Shown piece after piece: positions 46,291-56,654 of a DNA stretch of 61,418 bases. Under the pieces are notes generated by a model that made no database searches, had not been told where the DNA came from, and was given only the letters and a program-made list of their open reading frames with translations. The stretch lies in assembly GCA_009377695.1 (NCBI GenBank), contig WHTP01000019.1, forward strand, positions 1 to 61,418, given 5' to 3'. Position 1 is the first letter of the stretch. The number at the start of each line of letters is the position of its first letter. The position numbers and the translations under genes are program-made. The stretch comes from Hyphomicrobiales bacterium (lineage in GTDB: Bacteria > Pseudomonadota > Alphaproteobacteria > Rhizobiales > Xanthobacteraceae).

Positions 46291-49200
46291 TTACAGCCTT
46301 AGCGACCGCGCGGCGTTCCGCAGCATCTGCCCGGGCTCGCGATGCTGCCGCTCGCCCCACAAGCGGCGGTGCAGCCGATCAAGCAAAAGATAGATCACCG
46401 GCGTCGTGTAGAGCGTGAGCATCTGCGACACGATCAGCCCGCCGACGATGGTAATACCGAGCGGCCGGCGCAGCTCCGACCCCGGGCCGCTGCCGAGCAC
46501 GAGCGGCAGCGCGCCCAGGAGCGCTGCCAACGTGGTCATCAGGATCGGCCGGAAACGCTCCAGACAGGCGTCGAAGATCGCCTGCTCCGGTTCGAGCCCG
46601 CGGTTGCGCTCGGCGTCGAGCGCGAAGTCGACCATGATGATGCCGTTCTTCTTCACGATGCCGATCAGGAGGATGATCCCAATCAATGCAATGAGCGACA
46701 GCTCGGTCCGGAAGATTTGCAGCGCCAAGAGCGCGCCGAGCCCCGCCGATGGCAGCGTCGAGATGATCGTCAAGGGATGCGCGAGGCTCTCGTAAAGCAC
46801 GCCGAGCACGATGTAGACCGCGATCAGTGCCGCGAGGATCAGCAGCGGTTGCGCCCCGATCGACTGTCGATAGGCGCGGGCCTCGCCCTGAAACTCAGCG
46901 CGCAGCGCATCCGGTATGTGCAGCTCGGCGACGGCGCGGTCGACCGCTTGCGTCGCCTGATCGATGGTGACGTTCGGCGCGAGGCTGAAGCTGATCGTCG
47001 CCGACGGGAATTGGCCCTGGTGATTGATCACAAGCGGCTGCAATCCGCGCTCGATGGTCGTCACCGCCGAGAGCGGCACCTGCGCACCGTTGTCGCCCGG
47101 AACATAGATGCGGTCGAGGTCGGTCGGGTCGCGCTGGTACTGCGGATCGGTCTCGAGGATCACGCGATACTGGTTGCGCTGAGTGTAGAGAATGGACACC
47201 TGCCGCTGCGCGAAGGCGTTGTTGAGCGCGCTCTGGATGTCCTGCGCCTGCACGCCGAGCCGCGACGCCGCGGTGCGGTCGACACGCACGTTGACCTGCA
47301 AGCCGCCCTGCTGGCGGTCGGTTGACACGTCGACCAGCTCCGGCAGCTTCTGCAGGCGGTCATTGATGATCGGCGCCCATTGGATCAGCTCCTGATAATT
47401 CGGCGTCCAGATCGTGTACTGGTAGCTTGAATCCGACGAGCGTCCGCCGGTACGGACGTCCTGCGCCGGGAACATGAACACGCGCAGCCCGGGGATGGCG
47501 TTGAGTTGCGGCCGCAGGCGGTTGATCACGTCCCACGCGCTTTCGCGGCGTTCCGATAACGGCTTCAGGCTGATGAAGAGCTGCCCGCGGTTGACCGACG
47601 AATTGAACGAGGACGTCCCGACCGACGAGCCGACGCCGGCGATCGCGGGGTCGGCCAGCACGATGTCGTTCGCCTGCTGCTGCAAGTCGTACATGGCCTG
47701 GAACGAGATTTCCGGCGAGGCCAGCGTCGAGCCCCAGATCAGGCCGGTGTCGTCGGGCGGGAACCAGCCCTTCGGCGTCTTTATGTAAAGGCCGACGGTC
47801 AGCGCGATAGTGCCGATGAACACCAGCAGCGTCAGCGCGTGGTGTTGCAGCACCACGCGCAGGCTTCGCCCATAAAGCCCTATCGTCCACGTCATCATGC
47901 GTTCGACCACGCGGTCGAACCAAGTCGCATCCGGGCTTGGCGGCGTGCGCACGAAATGCGCGCAGATCATCGGGGTGAGCGTCAGCGACACCACCATCGA
48001 AATCGCGATGGCGAAGGTGAGCGTCACCGAGAATTCGCGGAACACGCGGCCGATCACGCCGGTCATGAACAACAGCGGGATGAACGCGGCGATCAGCGAG
48101 ACGCTGATCGAGACCACGGTGAAGCCGATTTGGCGCGCCCCTTCCATCGCGGCCTGCGCCGGCGTCATGCCCTTCTCGAGATTGCGGAAGCAATTTTCGA
48201 TCATCACGATCGCATCGTCGACCACGAAGCCGACGGAGATCACGAGTGCCATCAGCGACAGATTGTTGATCGAGAATCCCGCCACCCACATCAGCGCAAA
48301 GGTGCCCGCGAGCGCGAGCGGAACGGTGACGCCGGCGGCGATGGTTGCGGCGCCGCGTCGAAGGAACGTGAACACCACCATCATGACCAGCGCGATCGAG
48401 ATCGCGAGCGTGAGCTGCAGGTCGAACACGCTGGCGCGGATGGTCTGGGTGCGGTCGGACAGGATCTCGATGTCGACGCCGCCGGGGATCCATTTCTTGA
48501 TCTCGGGCAGCATTGCCCGTACCCGGTCGACGGTCTCGATCACGTTGGCGTCGGCTGATTTTCTGAGCACCAGAAGGATCGAGGGCTGGCCGTTGTACCA
48601 GCCAAACGAGCGGCTGTTGCGGACGCCTGGCTCGATCGAGGCGATGGCGGACAGCCGAACCACGGTGTCATTGGCGGCGCGGATCACCAGGTTATTGTAT
48701 TGCGATGCGGCGCGAAGCTGATCGTTCGTGGCGATGGTGACGGAGCGCTCGCCGCCGTCGAACGCGCCAATCGGCCCGGCGGCATTGGCGTTGATGACGG
48801 CGTTGCGCACGTCCTCCATCGACAAGCCCATTGACGCGAGCGCGATCGGGTTGACGGCGATGCGGATCGCCGGCTGCTCGGCGCCGTTGACGCTGACCTC
48901 GGCAACGCCGTCGACCTGCGAGAGCCTCTGGGCGAGGACCGTATCGGCGGCGTCGTACATCACGCTGGGCTGTACCGTGGTCGAGGTCAGCGCCAAGATC
49001 ATGATCGGCGTCGCCGACGGGTTGGCTTTGCGGAACGACGGCCGCGACGGCAGATCGCTGGGCAGGTCGATGAGGGCGGCATTGATGGCGGCCTGCACGT
49101 CGCGCGCGGCGCCGTCGATGTCGCGGTTGAGGTCGAACTGCACGATGATACGGGTGAGGCCGAGCGATGAGCGCGACGTCATCTCGGTGACGCCGGGGAT

Positions 49201-49419
49201 CTCGCCGAGCCGGCGCTCCAATGGGGCGGCCACCGTCTGCGCCATGGTCTCGGGATCGGCGCCCGGCCGGCTTGCGCTGACGCTGATGGTCGGGAAATCT
49301 ACCGACGGCATGCTCGCGACCGGCAGGAAGTGGTAGGCGACCGCGCCCACCAGCAAAAGCCCGATCGCGAGCAACGTGGTGCCAACCGGCCGCCGGATCG
49401 CGGGTCCGCAGATGTTCAC
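46291..49419 (-). CDS. mdtC: RND efflux permease, MdtC-like
   Basis: A 1042-residue inner-membrane proton/drug antiporter subunit. It shows the N-terminal helix and FPTISVSASRPGADPETMAQ porter start, VGFVVDDAIVMIEN in TM4 (the paired Asp of proton relay) and GIVKKNGIIMVDFAL in TM10 (relay Lys). Length fits the family. It is last in a four-gene operon and overlaps the previous gene by four bases (49416-49419). In E. coli the MdtB and MdtC types form a mixed trimer, and that pairing of two different permeases is repeated here. Substrates are not predictable. Confidence 0.92.
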   Translation of the reverse strand: MNICGPAIRRPVGTTLLAIGLLLVGAVAYHFLPVASMPSVDFPTISVSASRPGADPETMAQTVAAPLERRLGEIPGVTEMTSRSSLGLTRIIVQFDLNRDIDGAARDVQAAINAALIDLPSDLPSRPSFRKANPSATPIMILALTSTTVQPSVMYDAADTVLAQRLSQVDGVAEVSVNGAEQPAIRIAVNPIALASMGLSMEDVRNAVINANAAGPIGAFDGGERSVTIATNDQLRAASQYNNLVIRAANDTVVRLSAIASIEPGVRNSRSFGWYNGQPSILLVLRKSADANVIETVDRVRAMLPEIKKWIPGGVDIEILSDRTQTIRASVFDLQLTLAISIALVMMVVFTFLRRGAATIAAGVTVPLALAGTFALMWVAGFSINNLSLMALVISVGFVVDDAIVMIENCFRNLEKGMTPAQAAMEGARQIGFTVVSISVSLIAAFIPLLFMTGVIGRVFREFSVTLTFAIAISMVVSLTLTPMICAHFVRTPPSPDATWFDRVVERMMTWTIGLYGRSLRVVLQHHALTLLVFIGTIALTVGLYIKTPKGWFPPDDTGLIWGSTLASPEISFQAMYDLQQQANDIVLADPAIAGVGSSVGTSSFNSSVNRGQLFISLKPLSERRESAWDVINRLRPQLNAIPGLRVFMFPAQDVRTGGRSSDSSYQYTIWTPNYQELIQWAPIINDRLQKLPELVDVSTDRQQGGLQVNVRVDRTAASRLGVQAQDIQSALNNAFAQRQVSILYTQRNQYRVILETDPQYQRDPTDLDRIYVPGDNGAQVPLSAVTTIERGLQPLVINHQGQFPSATISFSLAPNVTIDQATQAVDRAVAELHIPDALRAEFQGEARAYRQSIGAQPLLILAALIAVYIVLGVLYESLAHPLTIISTLPSAGLGALLALQIFRTELSLIALIGIILLIGIVKKNGIIMVDFALDAERNRGLEPEQAIFDACLERFRPILMTTLAALLGALPLVLGSGPGSELRRPLGITIVGGLIVSQMLTLYTTPVIYLLLDRLHRRLWGERQHREPGQMLRNAARSLRL

Positions 49420-52400
49420 GGTGTCGCCGCCGGCCGTTGCGAGGGCTCCGGCGCCACCGGCAGGTCAAGCTCAGGCTCGTCGGTCGCGGCGCGGCTGCGG
49501 CTCCAGCGCGCCCGCAGCCGCTCCATCTGCAGATAGATGACCGGCGTGGTGTAGAGCGTGAGCAGTTGGCTCAACAGCAAACCGCCAATGATGGTGATGC
49601 CCAATGGGTTGCGCAGCTCCGACCCGGTGCCGCCCTCGACCGCGAGGGGGATCGCGCCGAACAGTGCAGCGAGCGTCGTCATCATGATCGGGCGGAAACG
49701 CAGCAGCGCCGCCTGCACGATCGAGTCGCGCGGCGTCATGCCTTGCACGCGCTCGGCTTCAAGCGCGAAGTCGATCATCATGATCGCGTTCTTCTTCACG
49801 ATGCCCATCAGCAGCACGATGCCGATCAGCGCGATCACCGAGAGGTCATAACCGAGCAGTATCAAGGCCAGTAGCGCACCCAAGCCTGCCGACGGCAGCG
49901 TCGAGAGAATCGTGATGGGGTGGATGACGCTCTCGTAGAGCACGCCGAGCACGATGTAGATCGTGATGATCGCGGCGAGGATCAGCCAAGGCTGGCCGGC
50001 AAGGGAGCGGGCAAACTCGGCGGCGTCCCCGGAATAGCTTCCGACCACCGAGGTCGGCATGTCCAAGTCGCGCTCCGCCGCAGCGATGGTCGCCACCGCG
50101 TCGCTCAGCGACGCATGCGGCGCCAGGTTGAAGCTGACGGTCACCGCCGGGAACTGCTCGTAATGCGCGATCACCAGCGGGGCGGTGGTGTGCACGAAGC
50201 GCGCCAAAGCCGACAGCGGCACCTGCACGCCGCCGGTGCCCGGCACATAAAGCCGCGACAGCGAATTCGGGTCACTCTGGTATTGCGGCATCGCCTCGAG
50301 GATGACGCGGTACTGGTTCGACTGCGCGTAGATGGTTGATATCTGGCGCTGGCCGAAGGCCGAGTTGAGCGTATCGTTGACCACCTGCAGCGAGACGCCC
50401 AGCCGGCCGGCCACCTCGCGATCGACGTCGACCATCAGGCGCAAGCCATCGTCCTGCGCTTCGGAGGCGACGTCCCGCATAATTGGCGAGGAATGCAACC
50501 GCGCCGCCAGCCGTTCGGCCCACAGGCTCACGTCGGCGGCATTGGTGCCGGTGAGGGTGTATTGGTACTGCGCGCGGCTGATGCGAGTCGCGATCTGGAT
50601 GTCCTGCACCGGCTGGAAGTAGAGGATCACGCCGGGGATGCGCAGCACCTCCTGCTGCAGCCGATTGATCACGGTCATCACCGAGGTGTGCCGTACGTCG
50701 CGCGGCCGCAGCGTGATCGCGAAGCGTGCCGCGTTCGGCGTGGCGTTGATCGGCGTGACGCCCACGACCGAGACGACGCCCGCCACCTCGGCGTCCTTGC
50801 GGATGGTCGCCTCGACCGTGTCGCGCAGCCGCTGCATCTCGGTGAACGAGACCTGGTCGCCGCCTTCCATCACCGCGAAAATAAGCCCGGTATCCTGCTG
50901 CGGCAGGAAGCCCTTGGGGATCACGATGTAGAGCCAGAACGTCGCCGCCATGGTGGCGAGCAGCACCACAAGCGTAAGCATCTCGTGCCGCAGCACCCAT
51001 TCGAGGCTCCGGCGGTAACAATCGATGGTCCATTCGAGGCTGCGGTTGAAGAAGCGCGTGACCGCGTTGCCGGCCGACTGCACGTGCGGCCGCAGCATGC
51101 GGCTGCACATCATCGGCGTCAGCGTCAGCGACACGATCGCGGATACCACCACGGCGATGGTCAGCGTGAGCGCGAATTCGCGGAACATGCGGCCGACCAG
51201 GCCGGTCATGAACAACAGTGGGATGAACACCGCAATGAGAGAGAGGGTCAGTGAAATGATGGTGAAGCCGATCTCGCTCGCGCCTTTGAGCGCCGCCTGG
51301 AACGGGCTTTCGCCTTCCTCCATGTGACGCACGATGTTCTCGATCATGACGATGGCGTCGTCGACGACGAATCCGGTACCGATCGTGAGCGCCATCAGCG
51401 ACAGATTGTCGAGCGAGAATCCGCAGAACCACATGACACCGAAAGTGGCGATGAGCGACAGCGGCAGTGCGACGCCGGCGATAATGGTGGCGCGGATGGT
51501 GCGCAGGAAGATGAACACCACCAGGATCACCAGCCCGACGCTGAGCACCAGCGTGAACTGCACATCGCGAATTGAGGCACGGATCGTATTGGTGGCGTCG
51601 TGCACGACGGTCAATTCGACGCCGGCCGGGAACGCGCGTTGCAGCCGCGGCAACTCGCGCTGCATGCGCTGCACGGTCTCGACGACGTTGGCGCCGGGCT
51701 GGCGCTGGACGTCGACCACGATGGCGGGCTGGCCCTTGTACCAGGCTCCGACCTTATTGTTTTCCAATCCGTCGGCCACCTCGGCGACGTCCTTGAGCAG
51801 CACCGGCGCGTCGTTACGATAGGCGACGACGATGTTGCGGTAGGCATCGGCGGCGGTGATCTGCTGGTTGGCGGCGATGGTGTGGGATTGATGCGCGCCA
51901 TCGAGCGCGCCCGCGGGTCCGGCGACATTGGCGCCCACGATCGCGGTGCGAAGATCCTCGAGCCCAAGGCCGTAGTTGGAGAGCCGGGCCAGATCGGCCT
52001 GGATGCGCACCGCGGGCTTGAGCCCGCCCTGCACCGTGACCTTCCCGACCCCGGTCACTTCGCTCAGGCGCTGTATCAGCACGGTGTCGGAGAGGTCGGA
52101 CAGTTGTCGCACCGAGATCGTCGGCGAGGTGAGCGCCAGCGTGATGATCGGTGCGTCGGCCGGGTTCACCTTCGAGTAGATCGGCGGGTAGGGCAGGTTG
52201 CGCGGCAGTGTCGAGCCCGCGCTGTTGATGGCAGCCTGCACGTCCTGCGCCGCCGCGTCGATGTTGCGGTTGAGGTCGAATTGCAGCGTGACCTGGCTGA
52301 TCCCGAACGAACTCGACGAGATCATGTTGGAAAGCGACGGGATCTGTCCAAACTGGCGTTCGAGCGGCGCCGTCACCAGCGAGGCCACCACGTCCGGGCT

Positions 52401-52589
52401 CGCACCGGGAAGCTGCGTCGTCACCTGGATGGTGGGGAAATCGACCTGCGGCAACGACGATACCGGCAGCCAGAGATAGCCGAGCAGCCCGCCGAGCAGC
52501 ACCGCGACGCCGAGCAGCGAGGTCGCGATCGGCCGATGGATGAACGGCGAGGACACGCTTGCGGACGCGCTGCTCGCGGACGTGTTCAT
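49416..52589 (-). CDS. mdtB: RND efflux permease, MdtB-like
   Basis: A 1057-residue RND transporter. Features are FPTIQVTTQLPGASPDVVAS, TGFVVDDAIVMIEN with the TM4 Asp pair, and GIVKKNAIMMIDFAL with the TM10 Lys. It is clearly a paralogue of the next gene but distinct along its length. The start overlaps the adaptor stop by four bases (52586-52589) and its stop overlaps the MdtC start, so the chain is made in step. The N terminus has a Ser/Ala-rich run (NTSASSASASVSS) before the first helix, and the C terminus ends in a Pro-rich tail. Confidence 0.92.
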   Translation of the reverse strand: MNTSASSASASVSSPFIHRPIATSLLGVAVLLGGLLGYLWLPVSSLPQVDFPTIQVTTQLPGASPDVVASLVTAPLERQFGQIPSLSNMISSSSFGISQVTLQFDLNRNIDAAAQDVQAAINSAGSTLPRNLPYPPIYSKVNPADAPIITLALTSPTISVRQLSDLSDTVLIQRLSEVTGVGKVTVQGGLKPAVRIQADLARLSNYGLGLEDLRTAIVGANVAGPAGALDGAHQSHTIAANQQITAADAYRNIVVAYRNDAPVLLKDVAEVADGLENNKVGAWYKGQPAIVVDVQRQPGANVVETVQRMQRELPRLQRAFPAGVELTVVHDATNTIRASIRDVQFTLVLSVGLVILVVFIFLRTIRATIIAGVALPLSLIATFGVMWFCGFSLDNLSLMALTIGTGFVVDDAIVMIENIVRHMEEGESPFQAALKGASEIGFTIISLTLSLIAVFIPLLFMTGLVGRMFREFALTLTIAVVVSAIVSLTLTPMMCSRMLRPHVQSAGNAVTRFFNRSLEWTIDCYRRSLEWVLRHEMLTLVVLLATMAATFWLYIVIPKGFLPQQDTGLIFAVMEGGDQVSFTEMQRLRDTVEATIRKDAEVAGVVSVVGVTPINATPNAARFAITLRPRDVRHTSVMTVINRLQQEVLRIPGVILYFQPVQDIQIATRISRAQYQYTLTGTNAADVSLWAERLAARLHSSPIMRDVASEAQDDGLRLMVDVDREVAGRLGVSLQVVNDTLNSAFGQRQISTIYAQSNQYRVILEAMPQYQSDPNSLSRLYVPGTGGVQVPLSALARFVHTTAPLVIAHYEQFPAVTVSFNLAPHASLSDAVATIAAAERDLDMPTSVVGSYSGDAAEFARSLAGQPWLILAAIITIYIVLGVLYESVIHPITILSTLPSAGLGALLALILLGYDLSVIALIGIVLLMGIVKKNAIMMIDFALEAERVQGMTPRDSIVQAALLRFRPIMMTTLAALFGAIPLAVEGGTGSELRNPLGITIIGGLLLSQLLTLYTTPVIYLQMERLRARWSRSRAATDEPELDLPVAPEPSQRPAATP

Positions 52590-53926
52590 GGCGTTGCGCT
52601 CGTCGCTCCCGACCCCTGCGTGCTCGCCCCTTTTTTCTTACCCTTTTCGCCGGCTTTGTCGGCGGCGCCTTTCTGCGCAGCGCCTTTCTTCGCACCGCCT
52701 TTGTCCGCTCCCGTGCGGCCGCGCCCTTTGCGACGCGGTTCGACCATTGGAAGCGCTGGCGGCTGTCCAACCTCTTCGGTGCTCGTCACTTCGACTAGCG
52801 CCTTGTCGGCGAGCCGCGCGAAGCCCGAGGTCACCAGCCGCTCGCCGGACTCAAGCCCCTCGGCGACGACGGCGCGCACGTCATCCTGGCGCGAAATCGT
52901 GACCCGGCGCATGTTGACGGTCGAATCCTCGTCGACGATGAAAACGAACGTGCCGGTAGGACCGCGCTGCACCGCCGAAGTCGGCACCACCACCACTTGG
53001 CGCAGCGTGTCGATCAGGAGCCGCACATTGACGAACTGGCCCGGCCAGAGCTGAAGGTTCGCGTTGGGGAATTCGGCTTTGAGCCGCACCGTGCCGGTGG
53101 TGGGGTCGACCTGGTTGTCGATTACCTGCACCTTGCCGCTGTCGGCCACCGTGCGGCCGTCCGGCCCCATCGCGTCGACCGGCAGCGGACCTTCCGCCAT
53201 GCCGCGGTTCAGCTCGGGCAGCGACTGCTGCGGCAGGTTGAACAACACCGAGATCGGCTTGATTTCGGTGATGGTGACAATCCCGGTGGTGTCCGAGGCC
53301 CGCACGATATTGCCTTCGTCCACCTGCCGGATGCCGGTGCGTCCGGCGATTGGGGCGACGATGTCGGTGTAGGACAGGATCGCGCGCGCGTTGTCGATGA
53401 CGGCCTGGTCGGCCCGCACCTGTGCCTCGAGCTGTGCGACCATCGCACGCTGGGTATCGACCTGCTGCTTGTTGATCGCGTTGGTCGCCGCGAGCCGCAT
53501 GTAGCGTTCGAGGTCGAGCCTGGCGTTGGCGAGCTGCGCCTCATGCTGTGCCTTGGTCGCGACCGCCTGATCGTACTGCGCCTGATAGGTGGTAGGATCG
53601 ATCTTGGCGAGGACGTAGCCGCGCGGCACGTCCTGGCCTTCAGTGAATGAGATCGAAATGAGCTTGCCTTCGACCTGCGGCTTCACCAGCACGGTGTTGA
53701 GCGCGCGCGCGGTGCCGACGCCGTCAAGATAGACCGGCACGTCGGCGCGCTGGGCGATTGCCGCGCGCACCGGCACCGGATCGGTACTGTCGGGGGCTCC
53801 GAAGCGCTTACCCTTGCCAAACTTGCCTTGCTGCTGGGGCGCGGATTGCCAGGCCGGCCAATAGGTCACGGCCGCGGCGACGACCGCGAGGCCGACCAGG
53901 ACAATCGCTATCGGCTTGAGTCTCAT
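52586..53926 (-). CDS. mdtA: RND efflux periplasmic adaptor, MdtA-like
   Basis: A 446-residue membrane fusion protein. A single N-terminal membrane helix (about 4-22) anchors it. Barrel-sandwich and hairpin parts follow, with GVGTARALNTVLVKPQVEGK, SYTDIVAPIAGRTGIRQVDEG and the beta-barrel VKAEFPN-type strands. The last 40 residues are a Lys/Gly/Ala-rich tail of low complexity, unusual for the family. The start at 53926 is supported by its ATGA overlap with the outer-membrane gene; a longer form from 53965 would overlap more. It links the MdtBC pump to the outer-membrane channel. Confidence 0.9.
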   Translation of the reverse strand: MRLKPIAIVLVGLAVVAAAVTYWPAWQSAPQQQGKFGKGKRFGAPDSTDPVPVRAAIAQRADVPVYLDGVGTARALNTVLVKPQVEGKLISISFTEGQDVPRGYVLAKIDPTTYQAQYDQAVATKAQHEAQLANARLDLERYMRLAATNAINKQQVDTQRAMVAQLEAQVRADQAVIDNARAILSYTDIVAPIAGRTGIRQVDEGNIVRASDTTGIVTITEIKPISVLFNLPQQSLPELNRGMAEGPLPVDAMGPDGRTVADSGKVQVIDNQVDPTTGTVRLKAEFPNANLQLWPGQFVNVRLLIDTLRQVVVVPTSAVQRGPTGTFVFIVDEDSTVNMRRVTISRQDDVRAVVAEGLESGERLVTSGFARLADKALVEVTSTEEVGQPPALPMVEPRRKGRGRTGADKGGAKKGAAQKGAADKAGEKGKKKGASTQGSGATSATP

Positions 53927-55371
53927 TGTTGGCCGGTGACCCGCACCTCGGGTTTCGGCAGCCAACTACCGCCGAGCGCCTGATAGAGACTTAGTACGGC
54001 CTGCAAGCGCGCCAGGCGCGCTGTCACGCGATTCTCCTCGGCCGTGAACAGCGCCTGCTGCGTGATCAGCAGCGTCACGAGGTCGATGGTGCCCTCACGC
54101 AGCCGGGTTTCACCAATCTCAAAGGCGCGCCGCGATGAGTCCACCACCTGCTGCTGCAGCCGCTCGCGCTTCGCCGACTCCTGGACGGCGATAAGGGCAC
54201 GTTCAACGTCGGTGAAGCCCGATACCACCGCCCGGCGGTAGAGGCTAAGCGACTCGAGCTGCTGCCCCTGCGCCTGCTCCAACTGTCCCTCCAGCAGGAA
54301 ACCGTCGAAGACCGGCTGCGTCAGTCCGGCGGCGATCGAATAAAACGCCGATTCCGGCCGGAACAGGGCGCGCAGCGCGCTGCTGGAGAAGCCGCCCTGG
54401 CCGGTGAGGGCGATGCTCGGGAAGAAGGCTGCCCGCGCCGCCTCCACGCTGGCGTCGGTGGCAGCCACCGTCGCCTCGGCGGAGCGGATGTCGGGGCGCT
54501 GGTAAAGCAGGTCCGAAGGCAGGCCCGGGTTCACGCGCGGAATGCCGAGTGAATAAAGGCTGCCGCCACGCACCCGCAGGAACGATGGCGCGCGCCCGAT
54601 CAACAGCGCGAGCGTGGCGATGTTCTGCCGCAAGGTTTCATCGAGCAGTGGAATGAGCGCGCGCTGGCTCGCCACCAACGTTTCCTGCTGCGCGACTTCG
54701 AGCGCGGAGGCGGTGCCGGCTTCCTGCCGCTGGCGGATCAAGGTGAGCACGCGGTTTGCCGCTTCGACGTTCTGGCGCGCGATGCGCAGGCGGTCCTGCG
54801 ACGACAGCACCAGGAAATAGGCGGTGGCCACGGCCACCACGGTGCTCACGGCGACGGTGTCGCGGTCGAAGCGAGCGGCGATCGCGCTTTCCTGCGCCGC
54901 GCGCGAGGTCGCGCGGTTCTTGCCCCAGAAATCGATCTCGTAGCTGGCACTGAGCGCGACCTGCAGGTTGGCGCGATCAGGTCCGCCTGGCTGCCGCGAG
55001 CGCGTCGCGCTGGCGTCGAAATCGGCCGCGGGCAGGAGCGGTGCACCGACGATCTTGCTCTGCGCGTCGGCCTGGATGATCTTCGCCACTGCGGCGGCGA
55101 TGTCGAAATTCGCGGTCTGTGCCTCCTCGATCAGCGTGGTCAGCTCCTTGGAGCGGAAACCGCGCCACCAGTCGAGCGATGGTGGCGCCGCCGGTGGCAG
55201 GCTCTGGGCGGCGCGGTAGCGCTCGGGGATCTCGATCCCGAGCGATGAGCGCTCATTGAAGAGGCAGGCGGAGAGCATGGGCACGAGGCATAGTCCTGTT
55301 ACGGCGACAAGGGCCCGCCGGATCCCCGTGGCCGTTCCGCCTGACTGTTGCCCCCGCAACCGCTCAAACAT
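53923..55371 (-). CDS. outer-membrane efflux channel lipoprotein (NodT/OprM type)
   Basis: A 482-residue TolC-like protein with a lipobox (MLSACLF), so it is probably anchored to the outer membrane by lipid. Two OEP repeats are present: the first with WWRGFRSKELTTLIEEAQTA and SYEIDFWGKNRA, the second with LLYQRPDIRSAEATVAATDA and LTQPVFDGFLLEGQLEQA. It is the first gene of the efflux operon. Having the channel gene at the promoter end, ahead of the adaptor, is less usual than having it last or elsewhere. A promoter is expected in 55372-55603. Confidence 0.92.
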   Translation of the reverse strand: MFERLRGQQSGGTATGIRRALVAVTGLCLVPMLSACLFNERSSLGIEIPERYRAAQSLPPAAPPSLDWWRGFRSKELTTLIEEAQTANFDIAAAVAKIIQADAQSKIVGAPLLPAADFDASATRSRQPGGPDRANLQVALSASYEIDFWGKNRATSRAAQESAIAARFDRDTVAVSTVVAVATAYFLVLSSQDRLRIARQNVEAANRVLTLIRQRQEAGTASALEVAQQETLVASQRALIPLLDETLRQNIATLALLIGRAPSFLRVRGGSLYSLGIPRVNPGLPSDLLYQRPDIRSAEATVAATDASVEAARAAFFPSIALTGQGGFSSSALRALFRPESAFYSIAAGLTQPVFDGFLLEGQLEQAQGQQLESLSLYRRAVVSGFTDVERALIAVQESAKRERLQQQVVDSSRRAFEIGETRLREGTIDLVTLLITQQALFTAEENRVTARLARLQAVLSLYQALGGSWLPKPEVRVTGQQ

Positions 55372-55603
55372 ACGATCGACCTGCCGGCACTCCAGCCATC
55401 CCCGCCATAATTCGAGGAGCAGCGTGAACGGCGCCGTGCCTGCCCCAAGCGATCCTTAACCGCAAATTAGCAGGACGCCCGCGGCGGGCCCATTAAATAT
55501 CTGACAGATTTGCACTTTCCGGTGGAGATGTGGCGCGATCGCGACTTCCCTGGGGCGCCGCATTTGGCTTGGCGGGACAACGGGTTGGGCCGGTGGCCGC
55601 CTG

Positions 55604-55713
55604 GGTGTGGCGGCTCAGAAGTCGCAACATTGTTATGGCGAGTCGACATTGCGGACGTCTGAACCTAAGCCACACCAGAATCAATGAGTTGCCAGCGTCC
55701 GTCGATTCCGAAG
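55604..55713. repeat. palindrome family R4, full copy
   Basis: GTGTGGCGGCTCAGAAGTC and GGACGTCTGAACC followed by GCCACAC, then GTCCGTCGATTCCGAAG. It matches 18326-18438 in reverse, with more decay in the arms. It lies in the 364-base gap 55372-55735 between the divergent-looking efflux promoter and the deacetylase stop; no gene is seen in the rest. Confidence 0.75.
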
Positions 55714-55735
55714 GAGGTCGTCGCAGCCGCCGGCC

Positions 55736-56614
55736 TCAACGGCTCGCGCCGTTGTACCAGTCGAGAATCTCGACGCCGCTCCAGTGCACCACGCCGTCGA
55801 AGCCGCGCACGTAATCGTAAATCGCTTCGAGATATTTGATCCGGTGCGGCTGCCCCGAGATATAGGGGTGGATCGCGAGCGCCATGATCTTTGCGCGCTC
55901 GGCGCTTTCGGCGTAGAGCCGGTCGAACTGGTCGATCGCACGCTTGAGCAGATAGTCGCTCTCGTGGTGCTGAACGATCATCATCGGAATGTCATTGAGC
56001 TCGACCGAATAGGGTAGCGTCACCAGCGGTCCATGCGTGGTCTTGATCGTCGCCGGCTCGTCGTCGAACACCCAGTCGCCGATATATTTCACGCCGGCCT
56101 CCGCGAGGATATCGGGCGTGTCGTAGGTCTGCGTCAGTCCCGGCCCCAACCATCCGACCGGTCGCGTGCCGGACGCTTTCTCCAGAATATCGAGCGAGCG
56201 CGTGATCATCGCCTTCTGGTCGGGCTCCTTGTGGATCGGTCCCTGCTCATAGGAATGCCCCATGAACTCCCAGCCGTCGCGTTTCGCCTGCTCGGCGACG
56301 CGTGGATAGTCCTCGCAGACGCGCGCGTTGATCGCGAGCGTCGGGCGGATACCAAGTCGAGCATAGAGATCGAAGAAGCGCCAGCAGCCGACCCGCATTC
56401 CGTATTCGTGCCAGCTCCAGTTCGGCGCGTCGGGTATGAGCGTCACGTTGGTGGGCGCCGGCAACACCTGCCGCGGCATCGGCTTTGCGATGTCCCAGAC
56501 CTCGTAATTGACGATGGTCCAGAACACGAGCCGCGCGCCGCCCGGCAACCTCAGCGGCGGACGGTCGACAATCGCTGAATACTCGCAACGCTCGCGCGGC
56601 AGCATGGGGGGCAT
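55736..56614 (-). CDS. polysaccharide-deacetylase-family protein (PuuE/allantoinase-like)
   Basis: A 292-residue NodB-homology enzyme. It has ARLVFWTIVNYEVWD, GMRVGCWRFFDLYARLGIRPT, EFMGHSYEQGPIHKE (metal-binding His region) and GWLGPGLTQTYDTPDILAE. The group hydrolyses amide bonds in small molecules such as allantoin as well as sugars. The missing N-terminal TFDD-type Asp motif is replaced by NYEVWD, as in PuuE-like members. The start at 56614 has AAGG at a fair distance; 56653 is an alternative. Confidence 0.83.
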   Translation of the reverse strand: MPPMLPRERCEYSAIVDRPPLRLPGGARLVFWTIVNYEVWDIAKPMPRQVLPAPTNVTLIPDAPNWSWHEYGMRVGCWRFFDLYARLGIRPTLAINARVCEDYPRVAEQAKRDGWEFMGHSYEQGPIHKEPDQKAMITRSLDILEKASGTRPVGWLGPGLTQTYDTPDILAEAGVKYIGDWVFDDEPATIKTTHGPLVTLPYSVELNDIPMMIVQHHESDYLLKRAIDQFDRLYAESAERAKIMALAIHPYISGQPHRIKYLEAIYDYVRGFDGVVHWSGVEILDWYNGASR

Positions 56615-56654
56615 GGGTTCACCTTGCTTTCTTTCCACGAACACAACTCTCACT

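Noticed and set aside
55372..55603. A possible regulator gene for the efflux operon
   Set aside because: Only short frames without domain features are present; the stretch is better read as a promoter region.
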